Shown here: in pieces, positions 1 through 8,077 of the stretch
How positions within the stretch are numbered: position 1 is the stretch's first letter
Layout of the letters: every line of letters starts with the position of its first letter
Source of the DNA: Caballeronia arationis
GTDB taxonomy: Bacteria; Pseudomonadota; Gammaproteobacteria; Burkholderiales; Burkholderiaceae
NCBI RefSeq assembly: GCF_001544975.2
Contig: NZ_FCOG02000009.1
Location: forward strand, 1-64,000
Direction of reading: 5' to 3'
DNA length: 64,000 nt
The notes under the pieces: generated by a model
What the model was told of the DNA's origin: nothing
Database searches by the model: none
Seen by the model: the letters and a program-made list of their open reading frames with translations, nothing else
Made by a program: the position numbers and the translations under genes

Positions 1-667
1 TTAGGGCACCGCCGAACGAAAGAGGCGGCAACAGACAAACCGAACCTACTGCTACCGCGCCACATCTCGACTCTACCGGCAGGAGATCGGGCGTCGCGTG
101 CCACATGGCATCGACGCGCGTATGGATGCGCGTCGACGGCGTGCGCGGGTAATACGGATGATGGCCCATGCCGAAGGGCATCGGACGTTCCGACAGATTT
201 CGCGCCGACATGGTGACGGTGAGCGCGTCGTCGGAAAGCACGATGCGCTGCGTCGCCTCATAGCAAAACGGCCAGTGATGTGCGGGCGCGTCGGATGGTT
301 CGTGGCTGAAATGCAGCTCGACGCTCGACTCCGTCGTTTCGCCCACACGCCACGGGCGGCGCCACGCATGTCCGTGCAGCGCGTGATCGAACGCGTTGCC
401 GTCGCCGGAGAGATCGATCGCGCGGCCATCGAACGTGAACCGCGCGTCGCGGATACGGTTGCAGTACGGCAGCAGCGGGAAGCTCGCCATGCCGAGCGGA
501 TTGCGCGCGGCAAGCGCGGCGTCGGTAGCCGGGCGCAGCCAGTGGACTTTGCCGTCGTCGTTCGCATCGAAGAACGCCGCGATTGCGCCGCCGACGTGCG
601 GTGCGATCAGCGCGCGCCGCGCGCCGTGGCATAGCGCCAGCAGCGGCGGGGTGGAAGCGGCGCTCAA
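1..667 (-). CDS. Aldose 1-epimerase family protein (partial, C-terminus beyond window)
   Basis: Galactose-mutarotase-fold protein that would interconvert the alpha and beta anomers of an aldose in the cytoplasm. About 222 residues are visible. They include an N-terminal APHVGGAIAAFF strand (about residues 22-33), a PYCNRI segment (67-72, usually PYxNRI), HGHAW (98-102, with the first family histidine) and GMGHHPYYPR (about 167-176, the HPYF-type motif with the second histidine). The catalytic glutamate would lie past the window edge. The best start is a TTG at 665-667, which overlaps the TGA of the upstream dioxygenase gene by TTGA, so the two genes are translationally coupled. The divergent sugar importer suggests that this enzyme prepares the imported sugar. 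The substrate is not readable from sequence. Confidence 0.8.
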   Translation of the reverse strand, partial: MSAASTPPLLALCHGARRALIAPHVGGAIAAFFDANDDGKVHWLRPATDAALAARNPLGMASFPLLPYCNRIRDARFTFDGRAIDLSGDGNAFDHALHGHAWRRPWRVGETTESSVELHFSHEPSDAPAHHWPFCYEATQRIVLSDDALTVTMSARNLSERPMPFGMGHHPYYPRTPSTRIHTRVDAMWHATPDLLPVESRCGAVAVGSVCLLPPLSFGGAL

Positions 668-1449
668 TATGCGAACTGCCGGTAGTTTTCGTCGAAGATG
701 CGCGGTGTCTCGTCGACCTGCGGGTTGTAGCGCAGAAGTCGCTTGGCGCGAGCCGGGAGCGCGTCGAACACGCGGCGCGGCACGTCGATGCGCACTTCCG
801 GCCGGAAATACCACGCGCGGCTGTAGCCGATCACGACCATCGGACGCGGCGTGTCCATGAGATTCGGCGTTCCGCGATGCACGCCGCGCACATCGCGGAT
901 CATCACGTCGCCAACGCGCATCGGCACGCGTTCGGGCGGGAATCGCCCGTCCGCGAGGCCCGCGAGCGCCTCGTCGCGCGACATGCGATGCGTGCCGCGC
1001 GTGGTTTCAAGCGAGCCGTTTTCCTCATCGACATCGACGAGCGGAAAATTCACCGCGAGCTGGAACGAAGGCGTCTCAGGAAAGTGGTCGAAGAGCGCCG
1101 GTGTATCGCGATGCCAGTCCTGGAACTCGGAGCCGCGCACGGGCGTGTCGGTGGCGAACTGGCACATGACCGGGTCCGGACCCGCTACCCGTTCGACGAT
1201 ACCGAGAATGTCGTCGTCGCAGAAGATTGCCGGGTCGGCGAAATCGCCGTCGAACGGCAGCGTCACGTAGTAGCGTCCCGAACCGCGATTTCCGGTCGCC
1301 GCGCTCATGTGCGGCGCCAGAAGCGGTGCAAAAGCCGCGCGCCACGTCTCTATCGCTGCGCGCGGAAAGTGTTCGGGCAGCATGACGAAACCGTCGCGTT
1401 CGAACGCGGCGGCGAGCGCGTCGCGGGCGCTCTCGTCGTATCGGGGCAT
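664..1449 (-). CDS. Phytanoyl-CoA dioxygenase (PhyH) family protein
   Basis: Fe(II)/2-oxoglutarate-dependent oxygenase of the PhyH family, 261 residues. The facial triad is visible as HRD (H113, D115) in WHRDTP and a distal His in RGVHRGTP (about 191), followed by an Arg (about 202, DTPRPMV) suited to binding 2-oxoglutarate. An ATG at 1470 would add 21 bases. The ATG at 1449 is preferred because it follows a strong GAGGAG ribosome site with good spacing. It heads a two-gene operon with the aldose epimerase and diverges from the LacI gene, so it probably hydroxylates a sugar-derived compound and not phytanoyl-CoA. That role is inference; PhyH members act on very diverse substrates. Confidence 0.85.
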   Translation of the reverse strand: MPRYDESARDALAAAFERDGFVMLPEHFPRAAIETWRAAFAPLLAPHMSAATGNRGSGRYYVTLPFDGDFADPAIFCDDDILGIVERVAGPDPVMCQFATDTPVRGSEFQDWHRDTPALFDHFPETPSFQLAVNFPLVDVDEENGSLETTRGTHRMSRDEALAGLADGRFPPERVPMRVGDVMIRDVRGVHRGTPNLMDTPRPMVVIGYSRAWYFRPEVRIDVPRRVFDALPARAKRLLRYNPQVDETPRIFDENYRQFAY

Positions 1450-1510
1450 GCCGTCTCCTCTATGTGACATTGCGCTTTCGAGTCAGAATCGCACGCGCCG
1501 CGGCGCGTCG

Positions 1511-1523
1511 TCAATATTATTAG
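1511..1523. promoter_or_regulatory. Putative LacI-family operator 1
   Basis: The 13-mer TCAATATTATTAG matches the perfect palindrome CTAATA-T-TATTAG (the complement of the site at 2722) except at its first two bases. It lies between the divergent PhyH and LacI genes, so it could control either. A+T richness in this very G+C-rich window supports a protein-binding site. Confidence 0.6.
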
Positions 1524-1575
1524 TAATTGTCCCGATGTCTGGCGCCCTTGTCATCAGGTTTTCGAGCGTTGTTCA

Positions 1576-1588
1576 CGCATAATATTAG
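1576..1588. promoter_or_regulatory. Putative LacI-family operator 2
   Basis: CGCATAATATTAG matches CTAATAATATTAG at 11 of 13 positions. It lies about 67 bases upstream of the LacI start codon, where it could mediate autoregulation or, with the site at 1511, looping. Confidence 0.55.
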
Positions 1589-1655
1589 TGGTAAGGTCGA
1601 GACCGCATGAACGCGCCATCGGCATCGACCACGCCGCCTGCGGGCGGCCAACACA

Positions 1656-2741
1656 ATGAAAAAATCCACGCAGCGCCGCCCGACGATGACCGACATCGCC
1701 AAGTTGACCGGCGTCTCCCAATCGACGGTTTCGCTTGTGCTGAACAACGCGAGCGGCGCGAAGTTTTCCGACACAACGCGCGACAAGGTGCTGAAGGCAG
1801 CACAGGAACTCGGCTACCGGATGACGCCGCGCGAGCCGCTCGCGCTCGACTCGGCAGGCGAGCGCAACCTGATCGTCTATCTCGCCGACGAAATCTCGAC
1901 GAGCCCGCATCCGGTCGTGAACATCGACGGTGCGCGCGATGCCGCATTCGCGCACGGCCGCATGCTCGCCGTCTACTCGACGCATGGCAACGCGGAGATC
2001 GAACAGCAGGTGCTGGACGCGACGCTCAGCAACCCGAACGTGCTCGGCGTGATCTACGCGACCGTCTATACGCGACGCGTGAGTCCGCCCGCGGCGCTCT
2101 CGAAGGTGCCGACGGTGCTGCTCAACTGCTATGCGAGCGAGTTGAACCTCTCATCCGTGGTGCCGGCGGAAGTGGCGGGCGGCCACACCGCCACCGATCA
2201 TTTGCTGAACGCCGGGCACCGGCGGATCGGCTATATCAACGGCGAGCCGTGGCAGGATGCCGCGCGCGACCGTCTGAAGGGATATCGAACTGCGCTCGCC
2301 ACCGCCGACCTGCCGTTCGCGCCCGAACTCGTGCGTGAGGGCGACTGGAGTTCGGGCACCGGCTTCGAGCAGACGCTCTCGCTGATGCGCGAGCCGAATC
2401 CGCCGACTGCGATTTTCTGCGCGAACGACCTGATGGCGCTCGGCGCGATCGAGGCGCTGAAGCAACTCGGGCTGCGAGTGCCGGAAGACGTCTCCGTGCT
2501 CGGCTACGACGACCAGGAAATCGCGCGCCACACGCATCCGCCGCTTTCGACGGTCGTCTTGCCGAACTACGAACTGGGCCGCTGGGCAGTCGAAACGCTG
2601 CTTCAGGAAGAGCACAACCGCGCGGCGGGCGCGCCGGTCCGGCACCGGACCGTCAAGCTCGACGGGCCGCTGGTCGAGCGCGGGTCGGTCGGGGTAATCA
2701 CCGTTGCGAAACAGCTCACGACTAATAATATTAGCGATTGA
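1656..2741 (+). CDS. LacI-family transcriptional regulator of the Ytf-like sugar cluster
   Basis: A 361-residue repressor-type regulator. The N-terminal helix-turn-helix (about residues 11-36, MTDIAKLTGVSQSTVSLVLN) is the LacI hallmark, and the hinge helix follows (TRDKVLKAAQELGYR). The remainder is a periplasmic-binding-protein-like effector domain with the usual ANDLMALGAIEALKQLGLRV and SVLGYDD segments. It is divergent from the PhyH/epimerase operon and immediately upstream of the ABC importer genes. Three matching A+T-rich dyads surround it, one of them inside its own last codons. The effector is probably the imported sugar or a derivative (inference). Confidence 0.92.
   Translation: MKKSTQRRPTMTDIAKLTGVSQSTVSLVLNNASGAKFSDTTRDKVLKAAQELGYRMTPREPLALDSAGERNLIVYLADEISTSPHPVVNIDGARDAAFAHGRMLAVYSTHGNAEIEQQVLDATLSNPNVLGVIYATVYTRRVSPPAALSKVPTVLLNCYASELNLSSVVPAEVAGGHTATDHLLNAGHRRIGYINGEPWQDAARDRLKGYRTALATADLPFAPELVREGDWSSGTGFEQTLSLMREPNPPTAIFCANDLMALGAIEALKQLGLRVPEDVSVLGYDDQEIARHTHPPLSTVVLPNYELGRWAVETLLQEEHNRAAGAPVRHRTVKLDGPLVERGSVGVITVAKQLTTNNISD
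2722..2734. promoter_or_regulatory. Putative LacI-family operator 3 (perfect palindrome)
   Basis: CTAATA-A-TATTAG is a perfect 6+1+6 palindrome. It overlaps the final codons of the LacI gene (encoding ...TNNIS) and lies 131 bases before the binding-protein start, a position suited to controlling the ABC importer promoter. Near-copies at 1511 and 1576 support a shared regulator. Confidence 0.7.
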
Positions 2742-2865
2742 CCGTTAATAAATCACGGTGGAATAATCGACGCACCTCAAAACCAAAAGGAACATCACCG
2801 CAGTTCGAAGCACCCGAGGCATCAGCAGCACAGAACAAAGCAAACCATCCCTATCGGAGGAAGAC

Positions 2866-3888
2866 ATGCTGTCGCTTAGAAAAACCTCGCGCCGGTGCGC
2901 CACCGGCATTCGTCCGCTGTCAGCGCTCGCTGCGCTGTCGCTCGTGGCGGGTCTGAGTGTCGCGGGCATCGCCAGCGCCGCCGACGACGCGCTGCCCAAG
3001 ATCCCGAACAAGAAGCCCCTGCGCGTCGGCTTCGCGCAGACCGAGAGCAACAACCCGTGGCGGCTCGCGGAGACCAAGAGCTTCAAGGACGTCGCGGCCA
3101 AGTGCGGCTGGCAGATGGTCATGACCGACGCCAACAGCTCGCCCGCCAAGCAGGTCGCGGACATTCAAAGCATGATCGCGCAGCACGTCGATCTGCTCGT
3201 GTTCCCGCCGCGCGAGGAAAAGCCGCTCGCGCCGGTCGTGCTGCAAGCCAAGAAGGCCGGCATCCCGGTGATTCTCGTCGACCGCAATGTCGATCAGTCG
3301 ATGGCGAAGGCGGGCAAGGATTACATCACGTTCATCGGTTCGGACTTCATTGACCAGGGACACCGCGCCGCCGACTGGCTCGTCAAGGCAACAAGCGGCA
3401 AGGCGACCATCATCGAACTGGAAGGCTCGACGGGCGCGTCCGCGGCGAACGACCGCAAGAAGGGCTTCGACGAGGTGATCGCGAAGAATCCGGGCATGAA
3501 GATCGTCGCGTCGCAAAGCGGCGATTTCGCGCGTGACAAGGGCCGCCAGGTCATGGAGACGCTGCTCCAGGCGCATCCCGACGTGACCGCGGTCTACGCG
3601 CACAATGACGAGATGGCGCTCGGCGCGATCGCCGCGATCAAGGCGGCCGGCAAGCAGCCGGGCAAGGACATCGTGCTCGTGACGATCGACGGAACCAAGG
3701 GCGGCCTCGAAGCCATCGCCGCCGGCGAACTGGGCGCGAGCGTGCAGTCGAGCCCGTTCTTCGGGCCGCTCGCATGCGACGTCGCGCAGAAGTTCGCGAA
3801 GGGCGAGACGGTGCCGCCGTGGGTCAAGGTCTCCGACCGCTTCTACGACAAGAGCAACGTCAAGGAAAGCATGCAGTACGGGTACTGA
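2866..3888 (+). CDS. ytfQ: Sugar ABC transporter periplasmic binding protein, YtfQ-like
   Basis: Periplasmic solute-binding protein, 340 residues, with a Sec signal peptide of about 38 residues (twin-Arg-like positive start, hydrophobic core, cleavage after IASA). It belongs to the ribose/galactose type-I fold. Its closest remembered relative is E. coli YtfQ (galactofuranose binding): VGFAQTESNNPWRLAETKS, IIELEGSTGASAANDRKKGF and SQSGDFARDKGRQVMETL are nearly collinear with YtfQ segments. A GGAGGA ribosome site precedes the ATG. It is the first gene of the ytfQRT-yjfF-ordered operon. Galactofuranose is inferred from homology and gene order; another furanose or pentose is possible. Confidence 0.9.
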   Translation: MLSLRKTSRRCATGIRPLSALAALSLVAGLSVAGIASAADDALPKIPNKKPLRVGFAQTESNNPWRLAETKSFKDVAAKCGWQMVMTDANSSPAKQVADIQSMIAQHVDLLVFPPREEKPLAPVVLQAKKAGIPVILVDRNVDQSMAKAGKDYITFIGSDFIDQGHRAADWLVKATSGKATIIELEGSTGASAANDRKKGFDEVIAKNPGMKIVASQSGDFARDKGRQVMETLLQAHPDVTAVYAHNDEMALGAIAAIKAAGKQPGKDIVLVTIDGTKGGLEAIAAGELGASVQSSPFFGPLACDVAQKFAKGETVPPWVKVSDRFYDKSNVKESMQYGY

Positions 3889-3939
3889 CCGACAGCCAGA
3901 CGGGTCATCGAGCCTGGAAGAGCAACAGCGAAGGTGTTT

Positions 3940-3982
3940 GGAGCGGCGCGTCCACGGAATCACGCGGACGGCCGCTCCTTTT
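3940..3982 (+). terminator. Intercistronic hairpin with T-tract (partial terminator or mRNA stabiliser)
   Basis: GGAGCGGCGCGTCC (3940-3953) pairs with GGACGGCCGCTCC (3966-3978), giving a 13-bp G+C stem with one bulged G, a 12-base loop and a following TTTT. It lies between the binding-protein and ATPase genes. Such hairpins commonly allow excess binding-protein synthesis by partial termination or by 3' protection of the mRNA. Confidence 0.7.
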
Positions 3983-4021
3983 GTACGCCAGCAAGCAACG
4001 AGTTGCATGGGAGAGGCAGCA

Positions 4022-5611
4022 ATGGAGACGCCGGCAGCAGGCGGACAACCCGGGCGCGCGCTGCTCGAGATGCAGGACATCGACATCAGCTTCGGCGGCG
4101 TCGCGGCGCTGCGCCACGCGCGGCTCTCGGTCGTTCCCGGTGAGGTGCATGCGCTCATCGGCCAGAACGGCGCGGGCAAGTCGACGCTCATCAAGATTCT
4201 GACGGGCGCATACCGGCGCACGGGCGGCACGATCCGCTTCGACGGTCGCGAGGTCGATTTCCGCTCGCCAAAGGAAGCGCGCGAAGCGGGCATCAGCACG
4301 ATCTACCAGGAAATCAACCTCGTGCCGTTCCGGTCGGTGGCCGAGAACATCTTTCTCGGCCGGGAACCGCGCCGCTTCGGCCTGATCGACTGGAAGCGGG
4401 TGCGCGCCGATGCGCGCGCGCTGCTCGATTCGTTCGGCTTGCAGATCGACGTCGAGAGGCCCGTGCGCGACTATTCGACCGCGATCCAGCAGATGGTCGC
4501 GCTGGCGCGCGCGGTGTCGTCGGATGCGAAGATGGTCATCATGGACGAATCGACGTCCTCGCTCGACGAACGCGAAGTCGAACTGCTGTTCAACGTGGTG
4601 CGGCGTCTGCGCGACGACGGCCGCGCGGTGATCTTCGTGTCGCACCGGCTCGACGAACTCTATGCGCTGTGCGACCGCGTCACCGTGATGCGCGACGGCC
4701 AGACCGTCGCCGAAAGCACGATGGCCGGCATGGACAAGCTGCAACTCGTCACGACGATGCTCGGGCGCTCGCTCGCCGCCGTCGTGCAGGAAGACAGCGC
4801 CGTAAAGGAGGCGAATCTCGCGAAGCGCGGCGGCGTCGTGCTTGCTGCACAGGCGCTCGCGAGCGGCGCGAAAGTGACCGACGTCACGCTCGACGTCCAC
4901 GCGGGCGAGGCCGTCGGGCTCGCCGGCCTGCTCGGCTCGGGCCGCACGGAGACGATGCGCCTCCTGTTCGGCGCGGACCGTCCGGAGCGCGGGTCGCTCG
5001 CAATCGGCGGCGAGAGCGTGACGCTGAAGTCGCCGCAGGACGCGATCGCGCGCGGCGTCGCGTACCTCACCGAGGACCGCAAGGCCGAAGGCATCGTGCC
5101 GGAGCTTTCCGTGCGCGACAACCTCACGCTCGTCTGCCTGCGCACGCTGACGAAGAACGGCGTGGTGGACGTGGCGAAGCAGCGCGAGATCGTCGATCGC
5201 TTCATCGAATCGCTCGGCATCAAGCTGCGCTCGCCCGACCAGCCGATCCGCGAGCTCTCCGGCGGCAACCAGCAGAAGGTGCTGCTCGCGCGCTGGCTCG
5301 CCACCGATCCGAAGCTGCTCCTGCTCGACGAGCCCACGCGCGGGATAGACGTCGGCGCGAAAGCCGATGTGGCGAAGATCGTCCGCGAACTGCGCGACTC
5401 CGGGCTCGCGGTGCTGCTCTCGGCATCGGAGCTGGAAGAACTGACGGCGGTGGCGGACCGCGCGGTCGTGATCCGCGACGGCGAGACGGTCGCCGAACTC
5501 GACGGCGCCCGCATGAACGAGGCGTCGATCATGGATGCGATCGCCTACGGCTCGGGCGAACAATCGACGCTCGCGCAGGCCGTGACCGAAAGCGAAGGAA
5601 ACACGCCATGA
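4022..5611 (+). CDS. ytfR: Sugar ABC transporter ATP-binding protein, YtfR-like
   Basis: Tandem-domain sugar ABC ATPase of the RbsA/MglA type, 529 residues. Domain 1 has Walker A GQNGAGKST, a Q-loop (IYQEIN), a degenerate signature (YSTAIQQM in place of LSGGQ) and Walker B VIMDEST. Domain 2 has the degenerate Walker A usual for this family (GLLGSGRTE) but an intact LSGGNQQK signature and LLLDEPTRGID. The start at 4022 is chosen for the GGGAGAGG ribosome site five bases upstream; in-frame ATGs at 3938 and 4007 would add 28 or 5 residues. It energises uptake through the two following permeases and overlaps the next gene by ATGA. Confidence 0.93.
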   Translation: METPAAGGQPGRALLEMQDIDISFGGVAALRHARLSVVPGEVHALIGQNGAGKSTLIKILTGAYRRTGGTIRFDGREVDFRSPKEAREAGISTIYQEINLVPFRSVAENIFLGREPRRFGLIDWKRVRADARALLDSFGLQIDVERPVRDYSTAIQQMVALARAVSSDAKMVIMDESTSSLDEREVELLFNVVRRLRDDGRAVIFVSHRLDELYALCDRVTVMRDGQTVAESTMAGMDKLQLVTTMLGRSLAAVVQEDSAVKEANLAKRGGVVLAAQALASGAKVTDVTLDVHAGEAVGLAGLLGSGRTETMRLLFGADRPERGSLAIGGESVTLKSPQDAIARGVAYLTEDRKAEGIVPELSVRDNLTLVCLRTLTKNGVVDVAKQREIVDRFIESLGIKLRSPDQPIRELSGGNQQKVLLARWLATDPKLLLLDEPTRGIDVGAKADVAKIVRELRDSGLAVLLSASELEELTAVADRAVVIRDGETVAELDGARMNEASIMDAIAYGSGEQSTLAQAVTESEGNTP

Positions 5612-6591
5612 CGCAGAAGACGCAACCCGCCGCCGTGGCGCTTTCGCGATCCGCGACGAAGAAGAAACGTCGCCTGACCATCCAGCGCGAGATTGCCGTG
5701 CTGCTCGCGATGATCGTGTTCAACCTGCTTTTCACCGATCACTTCTGGTCGCTGCAGACCTTCAACGTGAACCTGACGCAGGTCGTGACGATCGTGATCG
5801 TCGGGATCGGCATGACGCTCGTCGTTGCGACGGGCGGGATCGACCTCTCCGTGGGCGCGTCGATGGCGATCTCCGGTGCGCTCGCGCCGATGCTCTTCAT
5901 GAACATCGACGGGCCGCTCGGCATCGTGCTCGCGTTCACGTTGCCGATCGCCGCCGCCGCCCTGTGCGGCGTGTTCAACGCTTTTCTCGTGACGCGGCTC
6001 GAAGTGCAGCCGATCGTCGCGACGCTCGTGCTTTTCATCGCCGGACGCGGGATCGCGCAGGTCGTCACCGACGGCAGCCTGCAGGCGTTCAACAATCCTG
6101 CGTTCCAGTGGATCGCACTCGGCAAGGTCGGGGGCGTGCCGTTCCAGATCCTGCTGATGTTCGCGCTCGTCGCGCTGTTCGCGTGGATCGTGCGGAAGAC
6201 GCTCTTCGGCAAGTATCTGCTCGTGACGGGCGGCAACGAACAGGCGGCGTATCTCTCCGGCATCCCGACCGCGCGCGTGAAGATGATTGCGTACACCGTG
6301 TGCGCTGCGCTCGCGGGACTCGCCGGGCTGATTTCGATTTCGGTGAACTCGTCGTCGGATGCGAACGTGATCGGCCTCGGCTCCGAACTCGATGCGATCG
6401 CGGCGGTCGCCGTCGGCGGCACGGCGCTGACGGGCGGCAAGGCGTACATCGCGGGCACGCTGATCGGCGCGCTCATCATCCAGTTGCTGCGCTACACGCT
6501 GCTCGCGCACGGCATTCCGGACGCTGCCGCGCTCGTGATGAAGGCGGGCATCATCATCGCGGCCGTGTACGTGCAGCGGCGGCGGCACTGA
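5608..6591 (+). CDS. ytfT: Sugar ABC transporter permease, YtfT-like
   Basis: Inner-membrane permease of the BPD_transp_2 (RbsC/AraH) family, 327 residues, with about 8-10 hydrophobic segments after a short basic N-terminus (RSATKKKRRLT). Family motifs include VVATGGIDLSVGASMAISGA and, near the C-terminus, AVAVGGTALTGGKAYIAGTL. The ATG overlaps the ATPase stop (ATGA), so the genes are translationally coupled. It would pair with the YjfF-like permease to form the translocation pore. The order Q-R-T-F supports the assignment. Confidence 0.9.
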   Translation: MTQKTQPAAVALSRSATKKKRRLTIQREIAVLLAMIVFNLLFTDHFWSLQTFNVNLTQVVTIVIVGIGMTLVVATGGIDLSVGASMAISGALAPMLFMNIDGPLGIVLAFTLPIAAAALCGVFNAFLVTRLEVQPIVATLVLFIAGRGIAQVVTDGSLQAFNNPAFQWIALGKVGGVPFQILLMFALVALFAWIVRKTLFGKYLLVTGGNEQAAYLSGIPTARVKMIAYTVCAALAGLAGLISISVNSSSDANVIGLGSELDAIAAVAVGGTALTGGKAYIAGTLIGALIIQLLRYTLLAHGIPDAAALVMKAGIIIAAVYVQRRRH

Positions 6592-6610
6592 GCGCGCAAG
6601 GAGCATCGAC

Positions 6611-7565
6611 ATGAAAAAGAACCTTCCGATTCTCATCGCGCTCGTGGCGCTGCTCGTGCTCGGCGTCACGCGCTACGAGCACTTCGCCTCCGCCTACAAC
6701 ATCACGTCGTTCTGGCGCTACAACTCGATGTTCGCGCTGATTTCGGTCGGCATGGCGTTCGTCATCATGACGGGCGGCATCGACCTGTCGGTCGGGGCGG
6801 TCGCGGCGCTCGGCAGCGTGGTCGCGGCGCTCGCGAGTTCGCACGGCAGCCTCGCGGCGGTGCTCGCCGGATCGTGCGCGGGGCTTGCGGTCGGTGTGCT
6901 GAACGGCCTCGTCATCACGCACATGCGCATCCTGCCGTTCATCGTCACGCTCGCCACGAGCCTGGGCGCGCACGGACTCGCACTCCTGCTCGGACACAAC
7001 GATGCGGTCGCGATTTCCGCCGAATCAAACTTTGCCAACTTCGGCCAGGGCGACCTGTTCGGCCTGCCCATACCGGGTCTCGTCGCGGCGGCGGCGGCCG
7101 TGCTCGGCTGGATTGCGTTGCGCAGCACGCGCTTCGGCCGGCACGCGCTCGCGATCGGCGGCAGCGAGGAAGCGTCGCGGCTGATGGGTCTCAACGTCGA
7201 CCGCACGCTGGTCTCGGTCTATGCGGTGAGCGGCCTGCTCGCCGGCATCGCGGGCGCGATCCTCGCGGCGCAGTTTGGCGCGGGGCAGCCGAACGAAGGC
7301 GTCGTGGGAGCTTTTCGCGATCTCGGCGGTGGTGCTCGGCGGCACGCGCCTCACGGGCGGCGAGGGTTCCATCGCGATGACGATCGCCGGCGTCGCGCTG
7401 CTCGGTCTCGTGTTCAATCTGCTCAATTTCGAGAACGGGCTCGGCTTCATCAGCTTGTCGGCGTACTGGCAGTCGGTAATTCGCGGGTTGTTCCTGCTGC
7501 TCGTCATCGTGTTGCAGGCGCGCGTGCTCCGTCGGCGAACGGGGCCGGTAAAGGTTGCACACTGA
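6611..7565 (+). pseudogene. yjfF: Sugar ABC transporter permease, YjfF-like, frameshifted
   Basis: The second BPD_transp_2 permease of the Ytf-like importer. The first frame (from ATG 6611) reads normally through FVIMTGGIDLSVGAVAALGS up to AAQFGAGQPNEGV near 7303, then turns into non-homologous Arg-rich sequence that ends at 7627. The conserved C-terminal part (WELFAISAVVLGGTRLTGGE and beyond) continues in another frame from about 7305 to the TGA at 7565. The expected join is GVG-WELF, so two bases appear to be missing (or one added) at about 7304. No slippery heptamer is visible there. It is either a true frameshift, which would disable the importer, or an assembly error; both halves otherwise look well conserved. 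Confidence 0.8.
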
Positions 7566-7683
7566 GAAAAGTTCGGAAAATCAAAACTCGCGTCAAATTT
7601 TTGTCTAGTCCATCCAGGCATCGATGACCGATCGTTCGGAAAATAGTTACCGAAACACGGGAAAACCCCGAATGCTTCGATCA

Positions 7684-7712
7684 TTATGTTTATCGACAAT
7701 AGGTAAACATAA
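7684..7712. promoter_or_regulatory. 9-bp inverted repeat upstream of the 90-residue orphan gene
   Basis: TTATGTTTA (7684-7692) and TAAACATAA (7704-7712) form a perfect dyad around an 11-base spacer. It lies 64 bases before the start of the small gene at 7776, in an unusually A+T-rich stretch. The regulator is unknown. No other gene or clear terminator is visible in 7566-7775. Confidence 0.4.
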
Positions 7713-7775
7713 CCGACGCTCCCGGGGAACATTTACCGGAGCGAAAAAAGGCCACGAACCTGGAGAGAATCGACA

Positions 7776-8048
7776 ATGCGAAATACCGAGGTCGCATATA
7801 AGAACGTTTACCTGATTCCGCTCGCTGCTTATGACGAAGGTTTATACGCCGCCATGCTGATCGTCAGGGAATTGAACGGATTACAGCGCGCGAGCGGCGT
7901 GCTAGGGCATTTTTCGGGGCCGGCCGAGGCCCGCCAATTCGCGCTTGCCTATGGCATGGCCGAAATCGACGACCGCCCGCCGGGCGCGCCCGCCGCATTG
8001 CTGCAGCCGTCCGGACGCAAAGACGCCGCGCTGCGGCACGCGGCATAA
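7776..8048 (+). CDS. Small conserved-looking hypothetical protein
   Basis: A 90-residue soluble protein of unknown function. The ATG follows a GGAGAG ribosome site, and codon use is normal for the window. The first half is ordered-looking with aromatic residues (NVYLIPLAAYDEGLYAAMLIVRELNG); the second half is Ala/Pro/Arg-rich and probably flexible. There is no signal peptide, metal-binding cysteines or recognisable fold. It stands alone, convergent with the LysR gene, with a 9-bp dyad in its upstream region. I do not recognise the family. Confidence 0.65.
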   Translation: MRNTEVAYKNVYLIPLAAYDEGLYAAMLIVRELNGLQRASGVLGHFSGPAEARQFALAYGMAEIDDRPPGAPAALLQPSGRKDAALRHAA

Positions 8049-8077
8049 CGCGCACCTTGCAGGGTGGGCGCCGGCGC

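Noticed and set aside
2920..4299. Long minus-strand reading frame (459 codons) opposite the importer genes
   Set aside because: Rich in Arg/His/Asp from antisense high-G+C codons, with no family motif, ribosome site or homology; it mirrors the ytfQ-like gene.
3905..5563. Long minus-strand frame (552 codons) opposite the ATPase
   Set aside because: The plus-strand ATPase has all ABC motifs. The antisense product is His/Arg-rich and without domains.
7295..7310. Programmed frameshift in the yjfF-like gene
   Set aside because: No slippery heptamer or downstream stimulatory structure is visible, and sugar permeases are not known to use frameshifting.
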